A stretch of 64,000 bases of DNA from Phallus indusiatus (Eukaryota; Basidiomycota; Agaricomycetes; Phallales; Phallaceae), in assembly GCA_027605045.1 (NCBI GenBank), contig JAQFWX010000041.1, positions 310,001 to 374,000 of the forward strand, written 5' to 3'. Made by a program: the position numbers and the translations under genes. Under the pieces are notes generated by a model, which saw nothing but the letters and a program-made list of their open reading frames with translations, did not search any database and was not told where the DNA came from. Below are positions 1 to 10,634 of the stretch, one piece after another (within the stretch, counting starts at the first letter, position 1; each line of letters opens with the position of its first letter).

Positions 1-2
1 TT

Positions 3-873
3 GACAGTGGATGTCAAGGCATGATAATGTCACCATCATTCTCGCTCACGACTGGAGCGAAGACATTCAAACTGGATAAGCCAGTATCACTGCAGCTCGC
101 AGTGAAAGGAAGTAAGTCCGTAATACAGTACGGAACGTATACCCGAATAGAATTTGGGGATATTAGTGTATTAGAATACTTTGATATAGTCAACATTGAC
201 TACTACGACGTCATAATCGGCGTACCATTCCTGAAAAGGTATGACATCTGCCTGGACTTTGGCAACGGAATAATCACCCGGGATGGAGGAGTAATCACTC
301 CAGTGGAACGGTTCACTGAAATACCTGACACCACGGATGAGCCCACCGAGTTAAGTGAAAGCTTAGCCATAGCATCAGCACGCCCCATAACCACTACGTC
401 TAACGCAGTAACAGTGAGACGGAAGATCCGAGTACCGGAACTTAAGGATGAGAACCTACCCGCGCTACGCGAGTACTGGAAGGAGGAGTACAGCGACTTA
501 TTCGGGCCAGTGCCGAATAGACTCCCCCCATTTAGGGATGTAAACCATCATATCCCATTAATAGAACCGAACAAGGTTATCCGGTACAGACTACCGAAGT
601 GCCCAGACGCCCTCAAGCCACTGCTGGCTGAAAAAATAGAGCGCTACACGCAAGCAGGTTGGTGGGAACCGACTGTCGCACAGCAAGCCATCCCCATGCT
701 ATGCCTGTTTAAGAAGGCATTATCAGGACTACGCACGGTATTTGACCTGCGTCAGCAGAATGATAACACGTTGAAAGACGTGACCCCGTTTCCAGACCAG
801 GAGACCATTCGCCAAGACGTGGCGAGACACAAGTACAGGTTGAAAATTGACCTAATGGAAGCTTACGAGCAAG
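3..873 (+). pseudogene. Element A pol, part 1: protease and start of reverse transcriptase
   Basis: The frame is open from the first bases. It begins with the aspartic protease motif D-S-G-C-Q-G, matching the D-S-G-C-Q-G of element D at about 40600. The protease flap and second conserved stretch (I-I-G-V-P-F-L) follow near 220. The start of reverse transcriptase runs from about 470, including a region ending E-A-Y-E-Q-V. The frame is cut at 873 by a solo LTR; the 3' flank resumes the same codon series after the GCAAG duplication. No internal frameshift or stop is visible, so before interruption this was a coding-competent polyprotein. The protein would act in cytoplasmic virus-like particles, cutting Gag-Pol and copying the element RNA. 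Confidence 0.9.
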
Positions 874-1175
874 TGTAACAGTTTTTATCAGACCACAGAG
901 GGGCCTGATAAAGGGTTTTCTTATTTTCCCACAAGTGCACAGAATTCCGGTCTATTGCTCAATAAGGCTAATAGGGAATTACATGCAGTAGTAGTAGGAA
1001 AGATTAAGATTAACTAATGTAACTACTGGTCACACCGCTGTAAGGGTGTGACGGGCGCTTAAGCGTCACGCTGTGACGCGCAACTACTGCAGCTGCAGTG
1101 CCAAAGGCACTGCATGGGCACTAGGCCCTTAATGGGCCCCAGGGGGGCCCATTCCTATATCCCAAATCCGTTACA
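874..1175. mobile_element. Solo LTR (302 bp) inside element A reverse transcriptase
   Basis: The insert starts TGTAACAG and ends CCGTTACA, with inverted terminal bases typical of LTRs. It is flanked by the exact 5-bp duplication GCAAG (869-873 and 1176-1180). Its ends resemble the LTRs of elements A and D (TGTAACGG...CGTTACA), suggesting the same lineage, but its interior differs. It holds several perfect stem-loops: an 8-bp stem at 1029-1052, 7 bp at 1063-1079, 9 bp at 1094-1114 and 10 bp at 1131-1153. It is left behind by recombination between the two LTRs of a once complete insertion. Confidence 0.9.
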
Positions 1176-1180
1176 GCAAG

Positions 1181-2259
1181 TCAGGATTGCTCCGGAAGAC
1201 GTGGATAAGACCACGTTCTCGACGATATATGGCACGTTTAAAAGCCATGTTATGCAACAAGGTGATTGCAACACGCCTTCGACATTCCAGAGATTGATGA
1301 CCCATATATTCCGGGACCACATCGGAAGAAATATACACTCGTACATCGACGACGTGTTCGTCTACTCAATGACGATCCAACAACACCAGGAACATCTGGA
1401 GATTGCCTTCTCGAGATTGAGGAAGGAACAACTTTACTTAAGTCAGAAGAAAGTTGACTTATACTCCAAACGATTGGAGTGCCTAGGACACATCATCGAC
1501 GACGATGGTATCCACCCAGATATGGATAAAATGGATAAAATTCGCGATTGGAGAACCCCACGTACGTTCAATGACGTTCAGAAGTTCTTAGGACTGGTGC
1601 AATACGTTGCCGCCTACCTTCCGGGAGTCGCTACTTACACTTCCCCATTGTCGGGATGTACCCACAATAACAGGCAATTCGAGTGGACACCGGCACTAGA
1701 ACACTGTTTCAACGCAATCAAAGCGTTGACGAAGAACGCCCCAGTTCTTAAACCTATCAATCCTGATAGCGACGAGCCAATTTGGCTCGTAACCGATGGA
1801 TCCAAGTGTGGCGTCGGTGCGTACTATGGTCAAGGCGCAAGTTGGCAAACCTGCAGACCCGCAGGGTTTATGTCTAAGAAATTCACTCCGGCACAGTACA
1901 ACTACCGGACTCATGAGCACGAGCTCATTGCAGTACTTGAAGCACTGAATAAGTGGGAAGACAAACTACTAGGTCGTAAATTCACCCTAGTAACGGACAA
2001 CGAGGCCTTGAAACACTTCAAGACACAGCCCCGTATGTCGCCTAGACAGGCGAGATGGTACGAGTATCTCTCTCGTTTCGACTACGAAACGATTCACATC
2101 AAAGGTGAGACCAACACGGTCGCAGATGGACTCTCGAGATATTTCGAGGATGACCTACCTAACAAGATACACCCACCTGAGAACTACGTCAACATCGACG
2201 TGAAACTAGATCCAACAGGGGATCAGCTACCTCCTGAAAGGAAAAGCGAACTCAGAATC
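1181..2259 (+). pseudogene. Element A pol, part 2: reverse transcriptase and RNase H
   Basis: This continues part 1 in frame. It holds the reverse transcriptase active site Y-I-D-D near 1345, the thumb region (K-F-L-G-L-V-Q-Y), and RNase H with the catalytic-type stretch V-T-D-G-S near 1790 and the Y-R-T-H-E-H-E-L segment near 1900. The frame is cut at 2259-2264 by the target duplication of element B and resumes at 17099. An apparent ATG at 1114 lies in the solo LTR and is not a real start. Sequence similarity to the same region of element D is high and collinear. No stop or frameshift is visible inside this part. Confidence 0.92.
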
Positions 2260-2264
2260 AGTGC

Positions 2265-2615
2265 TGTTAGGGCGACTCAGGGCACACACCTAGAGGAGGG
2301 AAAACCTAAGATCTATTGAGGGGCATCGACTAACTACTCACCTAGAGGAGGGAAAACCTAAGAGAACAAGCTTAGGCATCCCCCTCTAGGGAAAACGCAT
2401 ATAAGTACAGAGTCCGAGGCGCCCGACTGATCTCCATGGGATCCGAGGAGATACAACAGAAATCGGAGTAGATCGAAGAGATCAAAAAATCGAGAAAACG
2501 ATGAAAATAGTGGAAACGGCGGAATACGGGAAATGAAGGAAATCGAAACACGAAATGAAATCGAAAGAAATCGAAAAGATCGAATAATCGGGCGAGGTGC
2601 TAGCGTACCGTAACA
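2265..2615 (-). repeat. Element B LTR (3' LTR in element orientation)
   Basis: Plus-strand sequence runs from TGTTAGGG to CCGTAACA. The LTR holds two direct copies of a block reading CACCTAGAGGAGGG followed by AAAACCTAAGA, near 2287 and 2339. A TATA-like CATATAAG lies near 2397. It looks identical to the copy at 16743-17093. Its left part is related to the 396-399 bp solo LTRs at 17203, 19269 and 38842, which carry the same pair of repeats in diverged form. Confidence 0.95.
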
Positions 2616-2632
2616 CCACCCCCCCCTTCAAC
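2616..2632 (-). other. Polypurine tract of element B
   Basis: Read on the minus strand, a run of A and G, mainly GAAGGGGGGGGTGG, sits directly against the 3' LTR. This is the expected primer site for plus-strand DNA synthesis in a Ty3-type element. Confidence 0.7.
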
Positions 2633-2657
2633 AAGGCGGCGACCCGACGCCTGAGAC

Positions 2658-4228
2658 TTAACTGTTAGGACGCGGAAGGAAAATAAGACCACCAATCGTT
2701 CGAGGTGCGTTCGGATGAGATCGGTAGAAATCTTGTATAAGATCGTGTGCTGCGACATCTTTCTCGGGAACCCACTGGTCGTGCTCCGGACCATAACCCT
2801 CCCATCGAACTTTGAATTCCAGTCGACGGCGGAAAATACGGCTATCCAGTATTTCTTCAACCACGTAGTGTTCGCCATCATCACGAATCTCAGGGGCGGA
2901 GGAGGCTTCGAACGACGACCTGGTATGGTGTCTGGCACCGATGGCTTCAGCTTGCCCACATGAAATACGGGATGAATTCTAGACATCGATTTCGGTAGAA
3001 CGAGTCGATACGAACGGGTTCCGACCTTGGTCGCGATTGGAAAGGGGCCCAGGAAACGATGCGATAATTTGACAGATGGACGAGTAGTTTTGATATCGCT
3101 AGCATCTAGATAAACCTTATCTCCAGATTTGTAGTCAGGTGCTGGCAAATGTTTGCGATCATAGTACTTAGCCATGTCGTCCTTAGCCTTTAGAATTGCA
3201 GCACGAGCTTCCTCCCAAGAATGAGACATCCTATCCTTGAAATCGTTAACCGATTCGATTTTCGATTCTGCTGATCGCGGTTCGAAACCCATTCGAGGGT
3301 GGCGACCAGTGTCGAGCTCGAAAGGCGTAGCTTGAGTAGCCGAGTGAACATGATTGTTATATGCGAACTCAGCCATCGGTAGCAGTCGATCCCAATCGTC
3401 CTGACGTTCAGAGGTGAAGATGCGAAGGTATTGCTCGACCTCAGCGTTCGCTCGTTCTGTCTGACCATCGGTTTGGGGGTGATACGCAGTGGAGCGTGCA
3501 AGCCGAATACCGAGCAATCGAGAGAGTTCCTGGGTGAAACGAGACGAGAATTGAGGTCCACGATCCGATATGATCTTCTCGGGTAATCCATGCAACTTCC
3601 AGACGTGTTGGAGGTAGAGAGATGCAAGGCCCGAAGCGTCAACAGTAGTAAATGTTGGGACAAAGTGAACCCGTTTTGTCAGTGAATCTACTACCGAAAG
3701 AATTGCATCATAACCATTCGATTCCGGGAGTTCGACAATGAAATCGACCGATATGAATTGCCAAGGTCGATTCGGAGTTTCGGTAGGTTGCAATTCGCCA
3801 TACGGAGCATGTCTCGAGGGTTTCGTACGTATACAAGTGTCACAGGCCTCTACATACCGTTGTACATATCGAGAGATCCCGGGCCACCAAAAGGTTCGCG
3901 ATACCAGTTCTAACGTTTTAAATCGACCCGGGTGACCAGCGAGTTTGGTGTCATGATGTCGTTGGACGATTTCCCGTCGCAAATCATCTACTTCGGGAAC
4001 ATAGATCTTCCCTCGGTAGTAAATGACATCCTGATCCTCAGCCCATTCGCTGGTGTGAACCGATCTCCCACCTATCGCCTTAAGGGATTCGATGGCTTTC
4101 GAAACGCTATCTTCTCGTTTGCCTTCTCTGTTCGCTTTCCGTATCTGGCCTAGGAACTCGTCCTCCTCGCCTCTAAGGCGGAATGTTTGCATGGCATTGA
4201 TAGCAAACATTTCGGGTCGGATTAGAGT
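2658..4228 (-). pseudogene. Element B pol, C-terminal part: integrase and chromodomain, with one frame break
   Basis: The frame (minus strand) holds the H-H-C-C zinc-binding integrase N-domain (H-H-D-T-K-L-A-G-H ... C-D-T-C), then the D,D,E core: D in S-V-D-F-I, D in I-S-D-R-G, and the H-P-Q-T-D-G-Q-T-E-R-A-N segment. A GPY/F-type region (H-R-F-L-G-P-F) and a linker follow. The chromodomain (V-E-E-I-L-D-S-R ... W-E-G-Y) is in another frame, from about 2864 down to 2658. The switch lies at a C-run (plus strand G4 at 2893-2896), where one base seems missing. The upstream end is cut by element C at 4228. The chromodomain is known in chromoviruses to guide integration toward modified histones. 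Confidence 0.88.
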
Positions 4229-4233
4229 GATAC

Positions 4234-4876
4234 TGTCACGAGCCGATTTTCTCGTGACATCGATTTAACGATTTAATTCGATTTCACATTCTTTTCGAAC
4301 TCGAACGAACGAACCTTATAGAGATCGCACTCTATACGATCTCTCGAACACCGATTACCGATTTATTCACTTTGACGATCGGTGAGGTTCCATGATATAA
4401 ATAGAATACTTTCTATTTCTTTCTTTATGATTCTAACGGACCTCACGACTTCCTCGAGTACTATTATGTACTTTCCGAATTAGTACTTTCTTTGTACTCG
4501 ACCCTGCATCACTTTGTAGTATTTAAACTCGCTGTAAATACCATACAAAGTCGTCTTGAAATCGAACTCTGATTCGATTCAAATATATTTCATTGTATTT
4601 CAAACCTCTTTGAATTACAACTCGTCTCTTTATCTCGAAACCCGATTTTTCTCGATTCTCTCGATCTCTCGCCTTTGGCGACTCTGTCGCCAAAGTCTTC
4701 GTTATCTCCGGTTGTTCTTCGTTGTGAGTACTGATTCGTCACGATCCAAATTGAGGAATACTCTCAGGCCTTTGGAGCGGGCGCAACACATAAGTTGAAG
4801 CCAAGTTCCTCATCCTCCGATCTCTCGATTCTCGATTCCTCGATCTCACGATCTCGAACGGTCTCGGATCTTGACA
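4234..4876 (+). repeat. Element C 5' LTR (643 bp)
   Basis: It begins TGTCACGA and ends CTTGACA. A TATA-like stretch (GATATAAATAG) lies near 4394. A short hairpin CTTTGGCGA...TCGCCAAAG lies near 4671-4696. The 80-codon open frame found in each LTR copy is only a by-product of their identity. The region after the LTR (GTATTTCAAGACC) should hold the primer site, but I do not recognise the tRNA. Confidence 0.95.
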
Positions 4877-4912
4877 GTATTTCAAGACCTCTCGTTTCCT
4901 TAGGCTTGCAGA

Positions 4913-6683
4913 ATGGCGACAAAGACTAAATCCCGTTCTGGACGAACCCGTGCTTTCAACCCCGGAGTCCCTGCTTTCTTAGTTCCTTCCTCCTCTGACC
5001 CCGAAAAAGTCCGTGCTAACGCTGAGCGTGATGCTAGAGCTAACAGGCGTCATGGTGGTGTTCAACCCCCTTTGGAAGTCCAAGATTTGTTGGAGCGAGC
5101 TCAGATTTTTCTGCCGACAACTCCTCCTCGTAGCTTTGGAACTCCAATCGATCGATCGTTCTCTCACGACGGCTTCGAAAATCGACCTCTCACAGCTGCC
5201 CGAGAACGCTCACAAACTGCTGAACCTACGACTTCTTCTCAAACTCGAATTCCTCGATTCGAACCTTTCGCTAAGATCGAAGAAGTTGACGAGTTTGGTA
5301 CTGTTTTACCGAACACACCTCCTGTTACAACTCGCTCTGCTGGACCGTCTCGAACTCCTGCTGCTGGTGGTGCGCCTGGTGGTGGCGGTGGTGGTGATGA
5401 TGGTAATGGTAGTGGTGGTGGTCCGAACACTCCCCCCCCTCAACCTCCTCAACCCCCTCAGACGCCGACGCCTGGTGCTGGATATGCTGGTGGTGGTGGT
5501 GTTGGTGGCGCTGGTGGTCCTCCTGGTGGCGATCCTCCTGGAGATCCCAGCGACGATGATGATGATTCTGACGATGAAACCGACACCCCTGTTACCCAGC
5601 GACAACTCGCGGATTCGATGAATCGTATTGCATCCGCTTTCGAACTCACCCAGCAATTCCTTCAACAAGTTATGGACCCGACTCGTACGACGAAGGCTCC
5701 AGTGAAGGATCCTGAAACTTTTGACGGTTCCAATCCTGAGAAACTTCCACCGTTTCTTGTTCAGTGTCGACTCGTTTTTCGCTCGTCCCTCTCAGTACCA
5801 GGAAGATTGGCAGAAGATCGACTATGCGCTTATGTTTCTTCGTGGAAGCGCTGCCGAATTCTTCTCGCCATACATCCAAGATGATCTCGATCAGGATGAT
5901 TTCGATTTTCTCACTTCCTGGGAAACGTTTATCCAACTACTCGCTAACGTTTTTGGACAGACCTCTCCTCTCGACGACGCGGAAACTTCCCTTTCGGCTC
6001 TTACCTTTTCGGATTCGACAAAGGCAGCTACGTTTTTTATCAACTTCACGAAATATGCGATTCGCACCGCATATAACAGCGCTGCCTTACGACGAATGGT
6101 TTTGGACAAGCTCCCGAACCGCCTTATCGATCGGCTCTACAATTCGGATCGACCTTGGGACACCTACCAGTCTCTCCGAAACACCGTGCTTACCCTCGAC
6201 GCCCTTCATTGGGAGAACGAAGCACGAAAGAAGCGTCGTCAACGCGAGAATCCAGGCTCCTCCTCGTCTTCACAGAAGAAGCCAGCAACCTCGCAGCAGA
6301 ACACGACTTCGTCTTCTTCGAATTCCAACAAGAAATCGAACAAGAACCGATCGAACAACAAATCGTCGAATTCGTCATCCAACAACAGTGGATCGAACTC
6401 CACTGGAAATCGCTCGAACACGCTCTCTGCTGAGGAGCGTCAGCGTCGTTTGGCTGAAGGTATATGTTTTAATTGTGGGGTGAAGGGTCATTTGAGTCGC
6501 GATTGTCCGAAGAAGGCTTCTACGTCGGGTTCTAGCAACAACAACAACACTTCGAATTCTTCGAATTCCGACAAGAAGAAATCGACGAAGGCCCGTACGA
6601 ACAAGTCGTCTAATTCGGCGAACGCGAACGATAAGAAGGTAGCGGAGAATTCAGCTGCAGAATCTTCGAATGCTAAGAATTAA
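4913..6683 (+). pseudogene. Element C gag, with one single-base frame break
   Basis: The ATG at 4913 opens an N-terminal part rich in Pro and Gly, with a long GGN-repeat stretch near 5370-5530 and an acidic run. The capsid-like region follows (F-D-G-S-N-P-E-K-L, then Y-Q-E-D-W-Q-K-I-D-Y-A). The frame switches by one base at a T5 run (5775-5779). Dropping one T restores a continuous capsid. The C-terminal part is Ser/Asn-rich and holds a CCHC zinc knuckle (C-F-N-C-G-V-K-G-H ... D-C) near 6466-6510, as in RNA-binding nucleocapsids. The frame ends with TAA at 6681-6683. The break may be an assembly indel or a real lesion. Confidence 0.88.
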
Positions 6684-6698
6684 GCTGACTGTCGTTAG
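6639..6698 (+). other. Candidate 60-nt intron joining gag to pol in element C
   Basis: The stretch starts GTAGCG and ends GTTAG, with a branch-site match GCTGACTG about 10 nt before the 3' end. It holds both in-frame stops (TAA 6681-6683, TAG 6696-6698). Both borders are in phase 0 of the same frame, so removal would join gag directly to pol. The length is typical of basidiomycete introns. Confidence 0.5.
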
Positions 6699-9600
6699 GA
6701 CTCTTCTGAGCTCCCACCAGTCGCTTTTCCTCGTTTGGTTTTGTCAGTTGTAAATAACGATAAGGACTCTATGATTGTTTCTTTTTCTTCTTATTTTTCT
6801 CCGAATGTATTTAAAGCGCTTCTAGATTCTGGCGCTACAAGTTCTTTTTTAAGTAAATCTCTGGTAGATAGATATGGTCTAAAAACGGTTCCGATTGACC
6901 CGATTCCTTTGTATGTTTTCGACGGGTCTTTAACTTCTTACATAAGAGAAACAGTTTTGTTACCGATTTCTTTTCCTGATAGTGTTACTATTCCGATTAA
7001 ATTTCATGTAACCGAAATGATGGGTACTGACTATGACGCTGTTCTAGGATTTGATTGGCTCACCCACTACAATCCGTCGATTGACTGGGTACTGAACCGT
7101 CTTACGTTCCCGGACACCGTAAAGTCTATTCCTGTCGAACCCGATGGCTTGACCGAAAAGGATTCTTCGAATCCTCCGAACTCGACACTCCCGATGACTC
7201 AGACCGAGTCAGAGCAACCTTCCCCTCCCCTTACTCAACCTCTTCGCGAGAAACCTTCGATTTCTCTGGTTGACGCAGCCTCGTTTTATCGAATCTGCAA
7301 AGAAGAAGGTGCTCGCGCTTACTCTTTGAGGATTAACGCGGCTGGTATGGATATTCGCAAGGCCTCCACGACTGGAGACAGCGATTTTCTGAACTCGATT
7401 CCTGCGGAATATCGCGATTTCGCTGACGTTTTCAGTTCTGAAAAAGCCGACATACTAGCTCCTCATCGACCATACGACTTAAAGATCGAGTTAGACGATG
7501 GGGCCACTCCTCCCTTAGGTCCTATCTATTCCCTCTCTCCGATTGAGCTTCAAGCTTTGCGCGAATTCTTGGATGAAAATCTCGCCAATGGTTTCATTCG
7601 ACATTCGAATTCACCTCATGGAGCACCTGTTCTTTTCGTTAAGAAGAAAGATGGATCACTTCGTCTTTGTGTCGATTTTCGTGGTCTTAATAGACTCACA
7701 AAGAAAGACAAGTATCCACTTCCTTTGATTTCTGATCTTCTTGACGCTCCTGGCAAAGCTCGAATTTACACCAAAATCGATTTGAAGCATGCTTATCACC
7801 TCGTTCGAATAGCTGAAGGCGACGAATGGAAGACTGCGTTTCGTACACGCTATGGTTCTTTCGAATGGCTCGTTATGCCATTCGGTCTTTCGAATGCGCC
7901 TGCGGCTTTTCAGCGATTTATGAACGAAATCTTTGGTGATCTACTCGATTCGTATGTCGTTATTTATCTTGACGATATCTTGATTTACTCCGATTCCCCC
8001 GAAATTCATCGCGAACACGTTCGAGAAGTCCTTGCAAGACTTCGTGCGAATGGTCTCTTTGCTTCTCTGAAGAAATGCGAATTCTCCAGAGATCGCGTCG
8101 AATTTCTCGGATTCGTTCTAGGCCCGCAAGGTCTCGCTATGGACCCTGCTAAGGTCAAAGATATTCAATTGTGGCCACCCCCTCGTAAGGTCAAAGACGT
8201 TCAGTCTTTCCTTGGGTTTGCCAATTTCTATCGTCGTTTTATTGATGAATACTCTCGAATTACGGTTCCACTAACGCGTCTTACCAAGAAAGGTATTGTG
8301 TGGAACTGGACTGATGAGTGTCAACAGGCTTTCGACACGTTGAAGAAAGCTTTTACGACTGCCCCTGTGTTGGTACACTGGGTGCCCGACAAGCCAATCA
8401 TAGTCGAGACGGACGCGTCTGACTATGCTCTCGCCGCGATTTTATCACAATTCGACGAGAACGGGGAACTCCATCCGATCGCTTTTCATTCTCGAACCTT
8501 TACAGGTCCCGAACTCAACTACGATGTGCACGACAAAGAACTCCTTGCGATTTTTGAGGCGTTCAAGCGATGGAGACACTATCTCGAAGGTTCCGTTTTC
8601 CCTATCGATGTCTACACCGATCACAAGAACTTGGTCTATTTTACGACGACTAAGGTTTTGACTCGTCGTCAGGCCAGATGGTCTGAATACTTGTCTCAGT
8701 TTAACCTTTCGATTAATTTCAGACCCGGCAAACTCGGCACGAAACCTGACTCTTTGACTAGACGATGGGACGTCTACGCTAAGGAGGGAGTAAACGACTA
8801 TGCGTCCGTTAACCCGTTCAACGAAAAGTCGATTTTCACCTCCGAGCAACTCAAGGCGTGTATCAATGCTACGATTTTGCACCCCATCTTCGCTCGTGTT
8901 GCCGTGGTTATGGATGTTGATAAGCTTCATTTCGATATCCTATCTGTTTTGAAAGACGACGAATTTGCTAAACGTCATCTTCCCCGCAGTTCCAATCCTC
9001 GTTGGACTGTCGATTCCAAAGGTTTCCTTCGTTGTGATGGCAGGATTTACGTTCCCGATCTTCTCGATTTACGATTGCGCGTTATGCAGTACAAGCACGA
9101 CCACCCTTTGTCTGGTCACTTCGGCCAAAACAAGACACTTTCGCTGATTCGACGCGAATATGTTTGGCCAAGTATGCGCACGATGATCCGAGAGTTTTGC
9201 AAGTCATGCATCCCTTGTATGCGTGGTAAGTCTCAGCGACATAAACCTTACGGTTTCTTGCAACAACTCCCGATTCCGATTCGTCCTTGGGATTCGATTT
9301 CCATGGATTTCATCGAACACCTGCCTCCCTCGAATGGTTTCACCTCTGTTCTCGTTATTGTAGAACGACTTACGAAATACGCTCTTTTCATTCCAACTTT
9401 CGATACGATTTCGTCAGCTGATCTTGCTCAGCTCTTCGTTTTACATGTTTTCTCGAAACATGGCATTCCATCTCACGTCACGTCAGACCGTGGTACAGAA
9501 TTCGTCTCTCATTTCTTTCGATCTTTGGGTAAAGCTCTCGAAATGGAACTTCATTTCACTTCGGGCTACCACCCTGAGGGCGATGGTCAGACCGAACGAA

Positions 9601-10394
9601 CTAATCAGACTCTAGAGCAGTACATTCGTATCTATTGCAATTATCAGCAAGATAATTGGGCGGATTTGTTGCCTCTTGCAGAGTTTGCGTTCAATAATGC
9701 TGAAAGTGCTACTACAGGTGTTACCCCTTTCTTTGCGAACAAAGGATATCACCCTCGTCTTTCAGTCAATCACGATCTTCCCCTCACTTCTTCTCGCGCT
9801 CTCGATTTCGTCTCTCGATTAGATGAAATTCACTCCGAACTCAAGTTTCAGATCGAACTCTCTCAGAAACGATACCAAGCCCCAGCAGACAAGAAACGTT
9901 CGCGATCGCCCGGTTTCCCGATTGGGTCAAAGGTCTTCGTGAAAGGCGATTTCTTTTCAACTACAAGACCTTCGCGAAAGCTGTCTGACAAGTACCTTGG
10001 TCCGTTCGAAGTAATTGCTATCCCTAATAAGGTTACGCGAACGCTTCGATTACCTGAAAACTTTCGTACCGTTCATCCTGTGTTTCATGTTTCTATGCTT
10101 GAACCAGCTACTGATAATTCGATTCCCAATCGTGTTCAGGAACCACCTCCGTCTGTTGAAATCGAAGGTGAAATCGAATACGAAGTGGAAGCGATCCTCG
10201 ATTCCAAGATCGACAAAAGGCGCGCTTGCCCGCTGTTGTATTTGGTTAAGTGGCTTGGTTATGACGGTACTGATGAAGAATCCTCTTGGCTGATCGCCAC
10301 CGAATTAGAGCACGCGAAAGAACTTGTCGAAGACTTTCACAAGTCTTATCCAGACAAACCCGGTCCCAACTGGCGTCACTTGGTTAAAAAATAA
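6699..10394 (+). CDS. Element C pol: protease, reverse transcriptase, RNase H, integrase, chromodomain
   Basis: The frame is open from 6699; the first ATG in it is at 6771. Domains in order: aspartic protease (L-L-D-S-G-A-T) near 6825; reverse transcriptase (L-C-V-D-F-R-G-L-N near 7665, Y-L-D-D-I-L near 7964); RNase H (E-T-D-A-S-D near 8407); integrase zinc domain (H-x4-H ... C-x2-C near 9090-9225) and D,D,E core (S-M-D-F-I, S-D-R-G-T-E, T-E-R-T-N-Q); and a C-terminal chromodomain (V-K-W-L-G-Y near 10250). All key residues I looked for are present, so pol looks intact. It lacks an early ATG upstream of the protease, which fits expression as a Gag-Pol fusion. Base use (TCG/CGA-rich codons) differs from A and D. 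Confidence 0.95.
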   Translation, partial: DSSELPPVAFPRLVLSVVNNDKDSMIVSFSSYFSPNVFKALLDSGATSSFLSKSLVDRYGLKTVPIDPIPLYVFDGSLTSYIRETVLLPISFPDSVTIPIKFHVTEMMGTDYDAVLGFDWLTHYNPSIDWVLNRLTFPDTVKSIPVEPDGLTEKDSSNPPNSTLPMTQTESEQPSPPLTQPLREKPSISLVDAASFYRICKEEGARAYSLRINAAGMDIRKASTTGDSDFLNSIPAEYRDFADVFSSEKADILAPHRPYDLKIELDDGATPPLGPIYSLSPIELQALREFLDENLANGFIRHSNSPHGAPVLFVKKKDGSLRLCVDFRGLNRLTKKDKYPLPLISDLLDAPGKARIYTKIDLKHAYHLVRIAEGDEWKTAFRTRYGSFEWLVMPFGLSNAPAAFQRFMNEIFGDLLDSYVVIYLDDILIYSDSPEIHREHVREVLARLRANGLFASLKKCEFSRDRVEFLGFVLGPQGLAMDPAKVKDIQLWPPPRKVKDVQSFLGFANFYRRFIDEYSRITVPLTRLTKKGIVWNWTDECQQAFDTLKKAFTTAPVLVHWVPDKPIIVETDASDYALAAILSQFDENGELHPIAFHSRTFTGPELNYDVHDKELLAIFEAFKRWRHYLEGSVFPIDVYTDHKNLVYFTTTKVLTRRQARWSEYLSQFNLSINFRPGKLGTKPDSLTRRWDVYAKEGVNDYASVNPFNEKSIFTSEQLKACINATILHPIFARVAVVMDVDKLHFDILSVLKDDEFAKRHLPRSSNPRWTVDSKGFLRCDGRIYVPDLLDLRLRVMQYKHDHPLSGHFGQNKTLSLIRREYVWPSMRTMIREFCKSCIPCMRGKSQRHKPYGFLQQLPIPIRPWDSISMDFIEHLPPSNGFTSVLVIVERLTKYALFIPTFDTISSADLAQLFVLHVFSKHGIPSHVTSDRGTEFVSHFFRSLGKALEMELHFTSGYHPEGDGQTERTNQTLEQYIRIYCNYQQDNWADLLPLAEFAFNNAESATTGVTPFFANKGYHPRLSVNHDLPLTSSRALDFVSRLDEIHSELKFQIELSQKRYQAPADKKRSRSPGFPIGSKVFVKGDFFSTTRPSRKLSDKYLGPFEVIAIPNKVTRTLRLPENFRTVHPVFHVSMLEPATDNSIPNRVQEPPPSVEIEGEIEYEVEAILDSKIDKRRACPLLYLVKWLGYDGTDEESSWLIATELEHAKELVEDFHKSYPDKPGPNWRHLVKK

Positions 10395-10634
10395 AATGTT
10401 TTGACGTATCGTTTTCCTTTCGATTTTATTTTCGATTCTTTCGATCTCTTGAATGACTTAAGGTAGAATTACATGTAACGATTTTCTTTCGTTCTGTTTC
10501 AATCTCTTCCTTTTTCGATCTCTTACGATTTCTTTCTGATTTCACACGATTTTTAACTTGAAGAAAATTCTATAAGATACAAAGATAAACAAAAGAAAAC
10601 ATTAAAGTAGTACAAAATTAGTAGTTAGATTACA

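Noticed and set aside
1114..1180. ATG at 1114 as the start of an independent pol gene
   Set aside because: It lies in the solo LTR 874-1175; the true frame continues from 873 across the GCAAG duplication.
4556..4798. 80-codon ORF present twice (also 12743-12985)
   Set aside because: Both lie inside the two identical LTRs of element C; the identity comes from the LTRs and not from a protein.
5239..5668. Antisense ORFs in C gag with Gly/Pro or Arg/Thr runs
   Set aside because: They mirror the GGN-repeat of the gag coding strand and have no splice or motif support.
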